DNA from: Arthrobacter sp. AFG7.2
GTDB lineage: Bacteria; Actinomycetota; Actinomycetes; Actinomycetales; Micrococcaceae
NCBI RefSeq assembly: GCF_002892835.1
Contig: NZ_PJMB01000004.1
Span: 186,001 to 250,000 of the forward strand
Length of the DNA stretch: 64,000 nt
Direction of reading: 5' to 3'
The translations under genes and the position numbers were made by a program. Under the pieces are notes generated by a model. It was given only the letters and a program-made list of their open reading frames with translations, was not told the DNA's origin and ran no database searches. Positions 34,967 through 43,696 of the stretch are shown piece by piece. Each line of letters begins with the position of its first letter. Positions within the stretch are counted from its first letter, which is position 1.

Positions 34967-35988
34967 AATTCATTGACTGGATCCTCAGCGAAAACCGTCG
35001 GGAACTAGGGCTCGAAAAGTTCGGACTCGGCGGCCGGTGGGACACGCTTCTGTTGACGCCGCAGTTTGTCACCTCCCGGCATGTGGTGGCTCTCATCTAT
35101 GCGCCAGGCACCCTAGCCCCCTGCCTCGTGGTCAAGATCGCCCGCCAGCCGGGAGACAACGAAAGCGTGCGCAAGGAAGCCAACGTACTACTGCAGCTCA
35201 AATCGCTCGGAGTGGGATCCGAGCAGGGGGCGCCGGAAGTGGTGGGAGTGCTGGACGTCGGGGGACAAACGATCCTGGTTGAGACAGCGGTCGCAGGTAA
35301 CCTGCTGGAGCCCCAACTCGTTGTAGAGAACTTCCCACTGGCCGTGGAAGCCGGAATGAACTTCGTTGCAGCCATGCCGTGCACAAAGCCTGTCCTGGAG
35401 AACGTGGACTGGTACCAGCGGACCATCGCCAGGCCCTTGGCCGATCTCGCCTCGCTGTTGCCAACAGACACGGAAGTAGCAGGGCTGATTGACCGTACCC
35501 ATGAGGTATTGGAGCCACTCCGGTCCCGGCAGCTCCCGGCGGTTGTGGAGCATGGGGATCTCAGCTATCAAAATCTCTTCCTGCAGCCCAACGGCCGCCT
35601 CCAGGTGGTGGATTGGGAGCGTTCGCGCCTTGACGGTCTTCCGGCCCATGACTTGATCTTCTACCTGCAGTACATCGGCCAGTCACAGGAACATGCCTTG
35701 TCTTCCCGGCGGCTTCAACTCCGTGCCTTCGAAAACGCTTTCAGTCCCGGCGGCTGGGCATTGGCATCCGTTGCAAAGCACCTTCGGTTGCGCGACGTGG
35801 ACCCGGAGCTGCTTCCATACCTGGTCATCGCCACCTGGGCCCGTTCTGCCGCCTCCATGGCGTACCGGCTTTCCGGCCAGGCGGAACACGGAGGGGAAAC
35901 CAGTCACGTGCAGACAGCGGTGACCTCGGACCGGGATTTTTGGCTTTGGCGTCATGCGGTCACAGATTGGCTGGTGCGCACGGCCTGA
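34963..35988 (+). CDS. Aminoglycoside-phosphotransferase-fold kinase of the glycan locus
   Basis: A 341-aa protein of the APH/choline-kinase fold. The nucleotide-binding lysine is probably in CLVVKIAR (about 54-61), the Brenner motif is EHGDLSYQNLFL (catalytic Asp near 197) and the metal-binding aspartate is in LQVVDWERS. It is coupled by ATGA overlap to the P-loop fusion gene. In this setting it more likely phosphorylates a sugar or lipid-linked glycan than an antibiotic (inference). The substrate is unknown. Confidence 0.8.
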   Translation: MKFIDWILSENRRELGLEKFGLGGRWDTLLLTPQFVTSRHVVALIYAPGTLAPCLVVKIARQPGDNESVRKEANVLLQLKSLGVGSEQGAPEVVGVLDVGGQTILVETAVAGNLLEPQLVVENFPLAVEAGMNFVAAMPCTKPVLENVDWYQRTIARPLADLASLLPTDTEVAGLIDRTHEVLEPLRSRQLPAVVEHGDLSYQNLFLQPNGRLQVVDWERSRLDGLPAHDLIFYLQYIGQSQEHALSSRRLQLRAFENAFSPGGWALASVAKHLRLRDVDPELLPYLVIATWARSAASMAYRLSGQAEHGGETSHVQTAVTSDRDFWLWRHAVTDWLVRTA

Positions 35989-36034
35989 TTAATGGCCCGG
36001 CAACCAGCTTTGGGCAAGTCCTTCAGGGGGGAAG

Positions 36035-37504
36035 ATGTATACCAAGAAAACAACCAGCGGGTATTCGCCGGCGCTGGATGTAATTCCATTTCTATCCTTG
36101 GCTGCCGGCTTGGCACTCATTACGATAGCGGCCAGTTTCAGCACGACCGCAATGCTGGCAGTGACAGTGGCAATCGTCTTCTTTTCTTTAATAGCGCAAC
36201 TCATCCACCGAATGGCCGGCCATAATGCCGAGATCTCCTTTTTCCTGATAATCCCCACCATTATGTCAGCGACGCAAAACGTCTATCTGACCACGGTCGC
36301 TGATACGTTGGATAACAGTCGGCTTCACTTTGCCATCATCCTCAATTTCATATTCTCCCTGGCCCTGTACGTCGTTTTGGTAGCCAGGAGGAAGCCCACC
36401 TCCGAGCCGGCCCTCCGCAAGCTGATAAGTTCGGTGACAGCCGCGCTCGTGTTCCTCGCACTCTACGGAGCGGCCACCGTCGTCCTGTTTCAGCCTGATC
36501 TGACCGCGGCGATAGCTTCGTCCAGAAACATCGTCGCGCCGTTCCTCTTCCTCCTCATCGGCCTGCACGCCAGCACATGGGCGAATGGGGTCGTTTACCT
36601 GCGTTATCTGGTCATGCTGGGCTTCGCCGCAATCATCTTCGGCTTCATCGAGGCAAACATCCCGCACTTCTGGGACTCCCTTAACCTTCGCGGGCTGTGG
36701 GAGAAAAAGGGCATCAGCGTTCAAGCGGACTCCGGCCTGCCGAAAAACTTCTTTGCTTCCGAACAGTTGGTCCCCGGCGAATTCCTGCGGCGCATGGCCG
36801 GGCCGTTTGCTGACCCCGTCAACTTCGGAACCTTCCTGTTCGCCGTCTTCATGGCAGCCTGGTACCTCAAAGGCCTGCTGGCCAAAATCCTCACCGTAGC
36901 GGCAATAGTCCTCGCCGTCAGCAAGGGCGCCCTCCTCGGGCTGTTCGTGTTCTTTGCGGTTTGGACGCGCTACTTCGCCTCGAGGATCAGCCATGTAACA
37001 GCTCTGCTGGTACTCGGCGCCGGTGCTTTCAGTTTTTACGCCTTCACGTTGACCAGTTCAACGGGAAGTACCACGGCACATATAGATGGGTTCACCGCCG
37101 CCTTTGTCGAGTTCCCGCGTCATCCCTTGGGGCGGGGCCTTGGGAGCTCGGGCGTCCTGGCCGGCCTTTTCTCGGAAGGATCGGAGTCCACGTCAGCTGT
37201 CACTGAGAGCGGTCTTGGAATGGTGATCGGCCAGCTCGGCATCGTCGGGCTCGTCATTTACGTCGTTTTCTTTGTTCTCCTCTCCCAGTACGTGCTGCGC
37301 ATCAGAGAAGTGCGCGACCGGACCCTGGCTGCAGGCCTGTTGGGTGGCTTTATGCTGAACGCGGCCTTTAATGAGGTGGCGCTCAGCCCCAACTCGGCTG
37401 CTCCCTACTTCATCATTCTTGGACTGGTCATCGGCGCGGACCTTCAGGGGCGACGCAACCGGGAAATGAACCGCGTCCTTCAGGGAAGCAGCAGCCCAAG
37501 CTGA
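36035..37504 (+). CDS. O-antigen polymerase/ligase-like membrane protein (Wzy/WaaL type), copy 1
   Basis: A 489-aa protein with about 10-12 membrane segments and one large external loop (residues about 205-265) containing RRMAGPFADPVNFG. This loop motif (R-x2-GPF-x2-P-x3-G) recurs in the second polymerase-like protein of the locus. HPLGRGLGSSG in a later loop is typical of Wzy_C proteins. It would polymerise lipid-linked repeat units or attach the finished glycan. ATG at 36035 follows a purine-rich GGGGGGAAG site. Likely in one transcript with the two preceding genes. Confidence 0.78.
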   Translation: MYTKKTTSGYSPALDVIPFLSLAAGLALITIAASFSTTAMLAVTVAIVFFSLIAQLIHRMAGHNAEISFFLIIPTIMSATQNVYLTTVADTLDNSRLHFAIILNFIFSLALYVVLVARRKPTSEPALRKLISSVTAALVFLALYGAATVVLFQPDLTAAIASSRNIVAPFLFLLIGLHASTWANGVVYLRYLVMLGFAAIIFGFIEANIPHFWDSLNLRGLWEKKGISVQADSGLPKNFFASEQLVPGEFLRRMAGPFADPVNFGTFLFAVFMAAWYLKGLLAKILTVAAIVLAVSKGALLGLFVFFAVWTRYFASRISHVTALLVLGAGAFSFYAFTLTSSTGSTTAHIDGFTAAFVEFPRHPLGRGLGSSGVLAGLFSEGSESTSAVTESGLGMVIGQLGIVGLVIYVVFFVLLSQYVLRIREVRDRTLAAGLLGGFMLNAAFNEVALSPNSAAPYFIILGLVIGADLQGRRNREMNRVLQGSSSPS

Positions 37505-37693
37505 GCGGTCCCCTGCAACTGCAGCTCCGCCAGAAAAGATTGATCCAGCACTTTCGAGCAGGTGTCCTCGGCACGGGCATCAGCCCTTGATTGCCCAAGC
37601 GGGAGGCCGTCGGTCCTGCACATCGGAGGGACCACCCCTGGTGCCCGAAACCTGCTCCACCAGTAATCTTCGGCTGTGAAGATGAAATCTTTG
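37505..37693. other. Convergent gap between polymerase and flippase genes
   Basis: The 189 bases separate two converging genes. Only a weak hairpin is seen (ATCTTC at 37666-37671 with GAAGAT at 37678-37683), a possible minor terminator. No gene is supported. Confidence 0.4.
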
Positions 37694-39145
37694 TCAGTTG
37701 CGGCGAAGCAGCTGCAGCAGTTCGTTGTGGAGGCCCTTGAAACCAAAGCGGAGGACCGCGTATACGGCGGCTATCGCGACCACAAAAACCAGCGCCGCCG
37801 TCAGGGGAGCCCCCAGGTAGGGGAGCAGGAAGACCATGAATCCCGCCAACGCCACGGCCACGCTGCAGGCAAAGGCCGGCAACACAGCGCGCAGCATGGC
37901 TTTTGGCCGGATGTGGAGCACCTTCGCAGCTACCGTCTGCATCCCGACGGCAAAGAGCAGCGCTGTGGCCATTTGGGCGCAGGCGACGGCGATGATCCCC
38001 CACTGGGCAGCCACCACCAGGACGGGCACCAGCACGGCCAGCCGGATGATTGAGAAAGTGATCGAGATGCCGGGGCGGCCGATCGCCTTGTAGACGTCAT
38101 TCGCGCCCGCTCCCAGGGAACGGGCTGCGGCGTAGAGGGCAAGGAAAACCAGCGGGATGACAGACTCAGACCACTGGCCGCCAAAGACCAGTGGAACGAT
38201 AATCGGTGCCAGCACTGCCAGCCCCACACCCGCCGTCATGCCGTACAGGGACTGTACGCGGACACCCTTCAGGTAGCCGTCCCGCAACCGTTCCGGCTGG
38301 TGCTGTACCTGGGTGTAAAGCGGGAACAGGACCGTGGAGAGCACAAAGAAGACGTTGATGATCAGGGCTTCGGGAAGCCTGAAGGCCAGCGTGTAATAAC
38401 CCAGGGCCTGGGCGCCAAGAATCACGCCGATGATCACGTAGTCGATGTCGAAGATCAGCCGTGCCAGTAGATTGCTGCCTGCCACCGGCACGCCGAATTT
38501 GAGGTTTGCGCGGAGCGCCTCTTTGGCCACGCGCCAGATCTGCCACGGAGCATCCTTGCGGACCAGCCACCAGCAAGTGGCTGCGTAGGCAACCGTTCCG
38601 GCAGCGGTACCGGCCGCAAGGGAAAAGGCACCGTAACCCGCGAAGGCCAGGACCAGGCTGAGCACTCCGGTGACGAGGGCGCGGAGGATCGGCGCCACCG
38701 CCAACTTCCTGAACAGGAGATCGCGCCGCAGCAGAGCCTCAGGAACCGCTCCCAGGGCCGTGGCAAGCACGGCAACAGCCAGCACCTGTACCAGGGGGGC
38801 CACATCCGGCAGTTGGAAGAGCCCGGCGATCCAGGGGGCGGCAAAGAAAGTTATGAGCGCCAGTGATCCCCCGAGCACTACGGAAACCAGCAGCGCCGAG
38901 CGCGCCGCCACTCCGGAAGGCGGCAAATAGACCAAAGCCTGCGCCACGCCGGCGTCAGCAACAGTCTCGACATAGGCCATCAGGACAAGCGCCGCGGCAA
39001 CGAGGCCGTACTGTTCAGGCGACAGGAGACGCGCAAGCACGATCGTCGTCACAAGGACGATGCCTTTGCCGCCCACAAGGGCCAGCCCTTGCCATACCGC
39101 TCCCCGGAAACCGACCCGGGCAAGTCCACCAGCAACGTTCGTCAT
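37694..39145 (-). CDS. Polysaccharide flippase (Wzx-like, MOP superfamily)
   Basis: A 483-aa protein with about 12-14 membrane segments. The N-terminal GAVWQGLALVGGKGIVLVTT and VLARLLSPEQYGLVAAALV are typical of lipopolysaccharide/exopolysaccharide exporters of the PST family. It would move undecaprenyl-linked repeat units outward for polymerisation. The ATG at 39145 is chosen because AGGAAGG lies ten bases before it; the upstream ATG at 39172 has no ribosome site. It is transcribed opposite to its neighbours on both sides. Confidence 0.88.
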   Translation of the reverse strand: MTNVAGGLARVGFRGAVWQGLALVGGKGIVLVTTIVLARLLSPEQYGLVAAALVLMAYVETVADAGVAQALVYLPPSGVAARSALLVSVVLGGSLALITFFAAPWIAGLFQLPDVAPLVQVLAVAVLATALGAVPEALLRRDLLFRKLAVAPILRALVTGVLSLVLAFAGYGAFSLAAGTAAGTVAYAATCWWLVRKDAPWQIWRVAKEALRANLKFGVPVAGSNLLARLIFDIDYVIIGVILGAQALGYYTLAFRLPEALIINVFFVLSTVLFPLYTQVQHQPERLRDGYLKGVRVQSLYGMTAGVGLAVLAPIIVPLVFGGQWSESVIPLVFLALYAAARSLGAGANDVYKAIGRPGISITFSIIRLAVLVPVLVVAAQWGIIAVACAQMATALLFAVGMQTVAAKVLHIRPKAMLRAVLPAFACSVAVALAGFMVFLLPYLGAPLTAALVFVVAIAAVYAVLRFGFKGLHNELLQLLRRN

Positions 39146-39473
39146 GGTTTTCGAGCCTTCCTGTGGCCTCATTGCAAAAGTTTACTGTCGAGTGCTGTTG
39201 CTTGGGGAGAAGCAGCCTTTTATTGAGCTGTTATTGAGCTTAAGCTTGGTCCCGGTGGTCCATCATGAAAACGGTGCACTCCTGGATTTCATCCAACATT
39301 AGGCTTCCCGACGTCGGGACCGGCAGCGGGAAGCAATTATCGGTTTGAATTCCCGGGTATTGCACCCTATTACTGATGCATACTATAAGCAGGATCGTAT
39401 AAATCCCTTTAGAGAGATTTAAGGGGACCGTGACACCCACTTTTTCGTCCCTTTGTGTAAGACGCGGAGTAAC
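39146..39473. promoter_or_regulatory. Divergent promoter region between flippase and glycosyltransferase genes
   Basis: 328 bases, clearly A/T-richer than the coding DNA around. Seen: tandem TTATTGAGCT (39220-39229 and 39231-39240); a hairpin GCTTCCC/GGGAAGC (39303-39309 and 39328-39334); possible -10 hexamers TATAAG (39384-39389) and TATAAA (39398-39403); and a short hairpin TAAATC/GATTTA (39400-39405 and 39416-39421) in the likely leader of the plus-strand gene. No coding frame is convincing. Confidence 0.5.
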
Positions 39474-40628
39474 GTGATCAATTCAGGCGCAGTGCCACTG
39501 TCCGGCACCTTGCAAATTCCCGCAACACTCATACTGGTTGCGCCCCGGGCGGGTTCAGGGGGAGTGGGTGATTATGCGGAAGAGTTCATTGCAGCAGCGA
39601 CGCCCAACTTTGCAGGCTTCCGTGAGATCAGAACCGCAGGGCCGGGTAACGTGGGCCTCCTTGATGTATGGCGTGACAGACAAAAGCTCTCAAGAGAGAT
39701 CAGGCAGTGCCTTGCTGCCGGTCCCGTGGTTGTTCACTTCGAGTTGTCGGCTGCGTCGCTGGCGCCCTTCTGGCTGCTCGCCGGCCGCTCCCGGGACGTC
39801 ATCACAACGGCAACCGTGCACGACCCCCCTCAGACCGTCTGGTGGCCATTCCGCTTCGAGCTGGTTGCCAGGAGCAAGATCCTTCACCACGGGATCCACC
39901 TCCCGTTACGGCCCCTCAGCACCCGGCTGGAACGATTACTGCTGAGGGATACCACCTTGTTCGCGCTGAGTGACGCCGGAGCGGCAGCGCTTCGGGAGAC
40001 GTTTCCAGCGTGCCCCGTGCTGAGCGGGCAGCACTTCATACCTCCCAGGGCCCTGCTGAAGCCTGCGTCACAGCGTCCGCTCGCAGTGGGCCTGTATGGT
40101 CACGCCTCCAAGGGCAAGGGCTTCGAAAGGCTCCTTGACCTCCGCCGTGAACTTCCCGCGGAGGTCGAAATCCGTGTCGCCGGGCGAGGAACGGAAAAAC
40201 TGCCGGCCATACCCGGAGTCACAATCCTGGGAGCGGTAGAGGGACAACAGGAGGACGCGTTTTTTGAGTCCGTGAGGGCCATCCTCCTCCCCTACGACAA
40301 GACCAGCCGCTATTACGGGAAGATGCTGCCTGCTTCCGGTGTGGCTTCCCGCGCCTTCGCATACCGCACTCCGGTCATCGGGTTTGATTCAGGAACACTT
40401 GGTGAAGCTTCCGGGGCCGGCGGGTTGCTCGTCGTACGGCCCTCTGTTCACGAACTGGCAGAGGTGGCCTACCGGACCATCAACGATACCGCCCAGATGG
40501 ACCACCTCGACCACCAGATAGGGGAGTTGCAGGAGGCGCGGACAGTTCCGCAGGCCGCCGCGCCGTTCCTTGCGCGCTGGAAAGAGGCTGTCAGTGCATC
40601 TCTTGAGGGAAGGTCCATGATCCTTTAG
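39474..40628 (+). CDS. Glycosyltransferase (GT-B, GT4-like)
   Basis: A 384-aa cytoplasmic sugar transferase. The N-terminal half has LILVAPRAGSGGVGDYAEEF with a glycine-rich acceptor-side loop. The C-terminal donor half has VGLYGHASKGKGFERLLDLR and ILLPYDKTSRYYGKMLPASG, ending with an E-x7-E-like segment (GFDSGTLGEASGAGG). The GTG at 39474 with GGAG four bases before it is preferred to the upstream TTG at 39453. Flanked by the flippase and a second polymerase gene, it probably adds one sugar of the repeat unit. Confidence 0.75.
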   Translation: MINSGAVPLSGTLQIPATLILVAPRAGSGGVGDYAEEFIAAATPNFAGFREIRTAGPGNVGLLDVWRDRQKLSREIRQCLAAGPVVVHFELSAASLAPFWLLAGRSRDVITTATVHDPPQTVWWPFRFELVARSKILHHGIHLPLRPLSTRLERLLLRDTTLFALSDAGAAALRETFPACPVLSGQHFIPPRALLKPASQRPLAVGLYGHASKGKGFERLLDLRRELPAEVEIRVAGRGTEKLPAIPGVTILGAVEGQQEDAFFESVRAILLPYDKTSRYYGKMLPASGVASRAFAYRTPVIGFDSGTLGEASGAGGLLVVRPSVHELAEVAYRTINDTAQMDHLDHQIGELQEARTVPQAAAPFLARWKEAVSASLEGRSMIL

Positions 40629-40823
40629 GTTCCGTTTCAGAGACAGCCCACGTCCGCAGCGGTTATGCGGATACCCGCAGACTCACGTCGTTAACCTTGT
40701 GGGGGAGCGGAGACCGTCTTAGGTTGGGGAAGACGGACGCCCGTTGGAACGTGACGCTTTGTGATACCAGCGGCATGCAGGTCGGTCTGTAGTGGATTTC
40801 GCAGCCCCATTTTCAGCATTGCG

Positions 40824-42176
40824 ATGATTCTGGAGAGGAACGACAATCTCGTGCTCTTGCCTTTTGTTGTCACCGCTTCAGCAGCAATCAGCTTCGTATT
40901 GATCCTGGGGCGCTCATACCATGTGCTGGTCCTGCTGATTATTGCGGCCGGCTGGTCACAGGCGGCACTCATCAGCCTGACCAGATCCGATGCCTTCCAG
41001 TACCTTGACGATGTACCCGCTGCCGTTCTTGTTACGGCTGCGATCATCAAGGCATTCAGCGCGCCGGACAAGCGCCTGCACAAGGCGCTGGCGCTCATGC
41101 TGGTTCTGGTCCTCCTGGCGGGGATCGGGTATCTGCGATCGCCGGACGGGGAGATCGGGATTGCCCAGGCGCGGCAGGTGCTTATGCCCCTTGGCCTCGT
41201 GTTTGCCGGCTTTGTCTACCGCAACGACATCAGGTGGACGAAGATCAGCAGCTACCTGCTGGTCCTGGCCGGACTGACCGTGGTATGGGTCCTCGTCGAG
41301 GAAGTCATGCAGGCCCCCCTTATTGATCCGGCCTGGTACCACGTAAACGTCGTGGGCGGGAACCCGGACAGTATGCGGATGGGTTTGCCGCCCGCCTATT
41401 TCGCGGACGGAGTGTCCGGAGGGGATCTCACCTTCCGTCCCGGCGGCCCTTTCATGAACCCCCCGGTTATGGGTTTCCTGCTGGGACTCGGAGCCTTTGC
41501 GGCGGTGGCAAAACTTCGAAGTTTCGCCAGGCTCGGAATGCTTGCTGCCATTGGCGTATCCCTTTTCTTCGCTTATGCCCGCGCGGGGATGCTGATCTTT
41601 ATCGTGGTCACCGTGGTCTTCTTCATCTGGGTCAAGGTCGGCAAGTACGCAGGCATACTGGTGGGTCTTGGCCTCGGGTCGTACATGTTTGCGACCTTTG
41701 TGGAGCAGGGCAACACGGCCAGCCATTCAGACGGCCTGTTTTCCGGATTCATGCTCGGCCTGCAGTCACCTATCGGACTTGGCTTTGGCACCACCGGGTA
41801 CCAGGCCGCGCTTGAAGGTGCCTCGACCGGCGTTGGCAGTGAAAGCCTTCTCGGGTTGTATTTCGCATGGATGGGCTGGCCGATGATTGCCGCCACACTT
41901 CTGCTCCTGGTGCACTTCGGCAAACTTCTGGGAAGGGTGCCGAAAGCCCGCAGCCTTCCGGTGTGGGTCGCTGTGGGCTTTCTGCTGGCTGTTGCCTCGT
42001 CCGAGTCAGCTTCATCCATGGCCTCGACGCCGGTCTTCTGGCTTATCGTGGGCTCGGTACTGGCCATGCGGGCACCGGTGAAAGCACACTATCGGCCCGT
42101 TCCGGCGGCCCTGGCTCCCCGGACGCCCCGGTCGCCCTTGCCGTCATCCCGTCCGCGGCGGCAGCAGGCGGTGTGA
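40824..42176 (+). CDS. O-antigen polymerase/ligase-like membrane protein, copy 2
   Basis: About 450 aa with 10-12 membrane segments. The large external loop (roughly residues 160-210) carries LTFRPGGPFMNPPVMG, matching the R-x2-GPF-x2-P-x3-G motif of the first polymerase-like protein. SPIGLGFGTTG then matches HPLGRGLGSSG of that protein, so the two are distant paralogues. The basic C-terminal tail is cytoplasmic. Start uncertain: the frame opens with GTG at 40761; ATG at 40824 or GTG at 40851 (after GGAGAGG) are more likely. The 195-base gap before it shows no gene. Confidence 0.72.
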   Translation: MILERNDNLVLLPFVVTASAAISFVLILGRSYHVLVLLIIAAGWSQAALISLTRSDAFQYLDDVPAAVLVTAAIIKAFSAPDKRLHKALALMLVLVLLAGIGYLRSPDGEIGIAQARQVLMPLGLVFAGFVYRNDIRWTKISSYLLVLAGLTVVWVLVEEVMQAPLIDPAWYHVNVVGGNPDSMRMGLPPAYFADGVSGGDLTFRPGGPFMNPPVMGFLLGLGAFAAVAKLRSFARLGMLAAIGVSLFFAYARAGMLIFIVVTVVFFIWVKVGKYAGILVGLGLGSYMFATFVEQGNTASHSDGLFSGFMLGLQSPIGLGFGTTGYQAALEGASTGVGSESLLGLYFAWMGWPMIAATLLLLVHFGKLLGRVPKARSLPVWVAVGFLLAVASSESASSMASTPVFWLIVGSVLAMRAPVKAHYRPVPAALAPRTPRSPLPSSRPRRQQAV

Positions 42177-42180
42177 GAGT

Positions 42181-42918
42181 TCAGTTGGTTCGCGAAGCCG
42201 CTGATTGAATGGCCTTGGCGAGGTCGCGGGGACGGCTCCACATGGGCCAATGGCCTGTCGGGAGGTCAATGACGTCGAGGTGTTCGATGTTCGCGACTTC
42301 GGCAAACATGGCATGGCCTGCGCGGGCCAGCTCCAGTACCTGCGCGCTTGGGATCGAGCAGCACACCAGGGTGGTCCGGACCTTGCGGCGGGCATCGTTC
42401 GTGAGTTTGACGGGCTGACGGAGCACGGGCCCGGGCTCAGGGACGGCCCGGGCCCGAAAACGCTCGAGGACCTCTGCGCTCAGGCCTTCGAGGCTCGCCT
42501 GCTGTGCGAGGACGTCGAAGGGCGGCAACGGAAGCTCCGCCAACTCCTTCTGGACGTCCGGGACGAACGTGGTTCCCGTCGCCACAGGTCCGGAGTCGAC
42601 CCACACCACTCGATGGATAAGCCCAGGGTGTCGGTCCAGGACGAGGCTGACGGGGGCATTCGCCCCACTGTGAGCGACGAGAGTCGCGGGCTGATCCCCG
42701 GAAACCCCGAGTTGAGTCATGACGTCCAGGACAGCTGCGGCTTGATCGTCGAGAGTCCTCGTTGCACGCTCGGGATCCTCCCCGTCGAGACCGGGCAGTG
42801 TCATCGCGATGGCACCAGAGCAGCAGGATGTCAGGTGTTCAAGGACTTCGTCCCACGCCCAAGCGCCCAGCCAGTGGCCGGCGATGAGAATGATCGGACT
42901 GCGTGCAGTAGTTGTCAT
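42181..42918 (-). CDS. Alpha/beta hydrolase
   Basis: A 245-aa hydrolase of the esterase/hydroxynitrile-lyase-like group. The oxyanion region is IAGHWLGAWAWDEV, the nucleophile elbow is AHSGA (Ser near 94), and the catalytic histidine is likely in LPTGHWPMWSRP. It is divergent from a WYL-domain regulator with 73 bases between them, a common pairing of enzyme and dedicated regulator. It has no clear role in glycan synthesis and looks like an insert in the locus. Confidence 0.85.
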   Translation of the reverse strand: MTTTARSPIILIAGHWLGAWAWDEVLEHLTSCCSGAIAMTLPGLDGEDPERATRTLDDQAAAVLDVMTQLGVSGDQPATLVAHSGANAPVSLVLDRHPGLIHRVVWVDSGPVATGTTFVPDVQKELAELPLPPFDVLAQQASLEGLSAEVLERFRARAVPEPGPVLRQPVKLTNDARRKVRTTLVCCSIPSAQVLELARAGHAMFAEVANIEHLDVIDLPTGHWPMWSRPRDLAKAIQSAASRTN

Positions 42919-42991
42919 GCCACTACCGTTGCAGGCATTACGGACAAGGGTGTGGCACTGTTTATGTCATGAATTTGGCGGGGTTTGAACC
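42919..42991. promoter_or_regulatory. Divergent promoter/operator between hydrolase and WYL regulator
   Basis: The 73-base gap carries a short inverted repeat, TGCCAC near 42918-42923 and GTGGCA at 42952-42957, a possible site for the adjacent regulator. No clear -35/-10 pair could be assigned. Confidence 0.35.
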
Positions 42992-43696
42992 GTGAAGCGG
43001 GCCGAGCGGCTCCATGCTTTATCCGAGATACTGCGCCGCAGCGGCGTGCGGGGGGTTTCCGCAGAACGGTTGGCGAGGCAGTTCGAGGTATCCGTGCGCA
43101 CCATTAAGAGAGACCTCGAGGCGTTGGAGAACAGCGGTGCGCCTGTATGGTCCCGCCCAGGTCCAGGCGGCGGCTACGGATTGGCTCCGGGCGCATCCCT
43201 GCCGCCTGTCAGCCTGTCCCCAGCGCAGGCCGTGGCGCTCATGGCAGCCATGTCTGCTGCACCCGATGCCCCCTACGCCGATCTGGCAGCAGCAGGTATC
43301 CGGAAAATCCTGGACGTCCTTGATCCCAAAACCCGGGCACGAGCCGACGAACTGGCCCACCGCGTCTGGGTCAACGCGCTTCCCTCCTCTTCGCGCGCAA
43401 TCAAGTCGGCCCTGGAGGAGGCGATGGCCGAGCAGCGGGTGATCCGCATTCGTTACACGTCGAGAGACGAGACCACGACCACCCGCGACGTTGAGCCAGT
43501 GCTCTTCGCCTCCACGAACGGGCAGTGGTACCTGGTTGGGTGGTGCCAACTGCGGAACGCCATGCGATGGTTCACCGTCTCGCGGATTGAGCGGGCCAAC
43601 GTCACCAGGACGGCCTGCAGCGGCCATACCATCCAAGAGGTCGGAGAACCTCCAGCGAACGCCAGACCGGTGGCCACAACATCTAGGGACCTTTGA
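42992..43696 (+). CDS. HTH and WYL-domain transcriptional regulator (YafY family)
   Basis: A 234-aa regulator. The N-terminal HTH_11 winged helix reads KRAERLHALSEILRRSGVRG and VSVRTIKRDLEALENSG, then GPGGGYGL. The WYL-like region is EQRVIRIRYTSRDE to GQWYLVGWCQLRNAMRWFTV, where the W-Y-L residues appear as WYLVGW. GTG start next to the divergent hydrolase gene, which it probably controls. Its 3' end overlaps the convergent glycosyltransferase gene by 14 bases. Confidence 0.88.
   Translation: MKRAERLHALSEILRRSGVRGVSAERLARQFEVSVRTIKRDLEALENSGAPVWSRPGPGGGYGLAPGASLPPVSLSPAQAVALMAAMSAAPDAPYADLAAAGIRKILDVLDPKTRARADELAHRVWVNALPSSSRAIKSALEEAMAEQRVIRIRYTSRDETTTTRDVEPVLFASTNGQWYLVGWCQLRNAMRWFTVSRIERANVTRTACSGHTIQEVGEPPANARPVATTSRDL

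Noticed and set aside
34963..35988. Antibiotic-resistance aminoglycoside phosphotransferase
   Set aside because: Only the fold is shared; coupling to the fusion gene and glycan context argue for an endogenous substrate.
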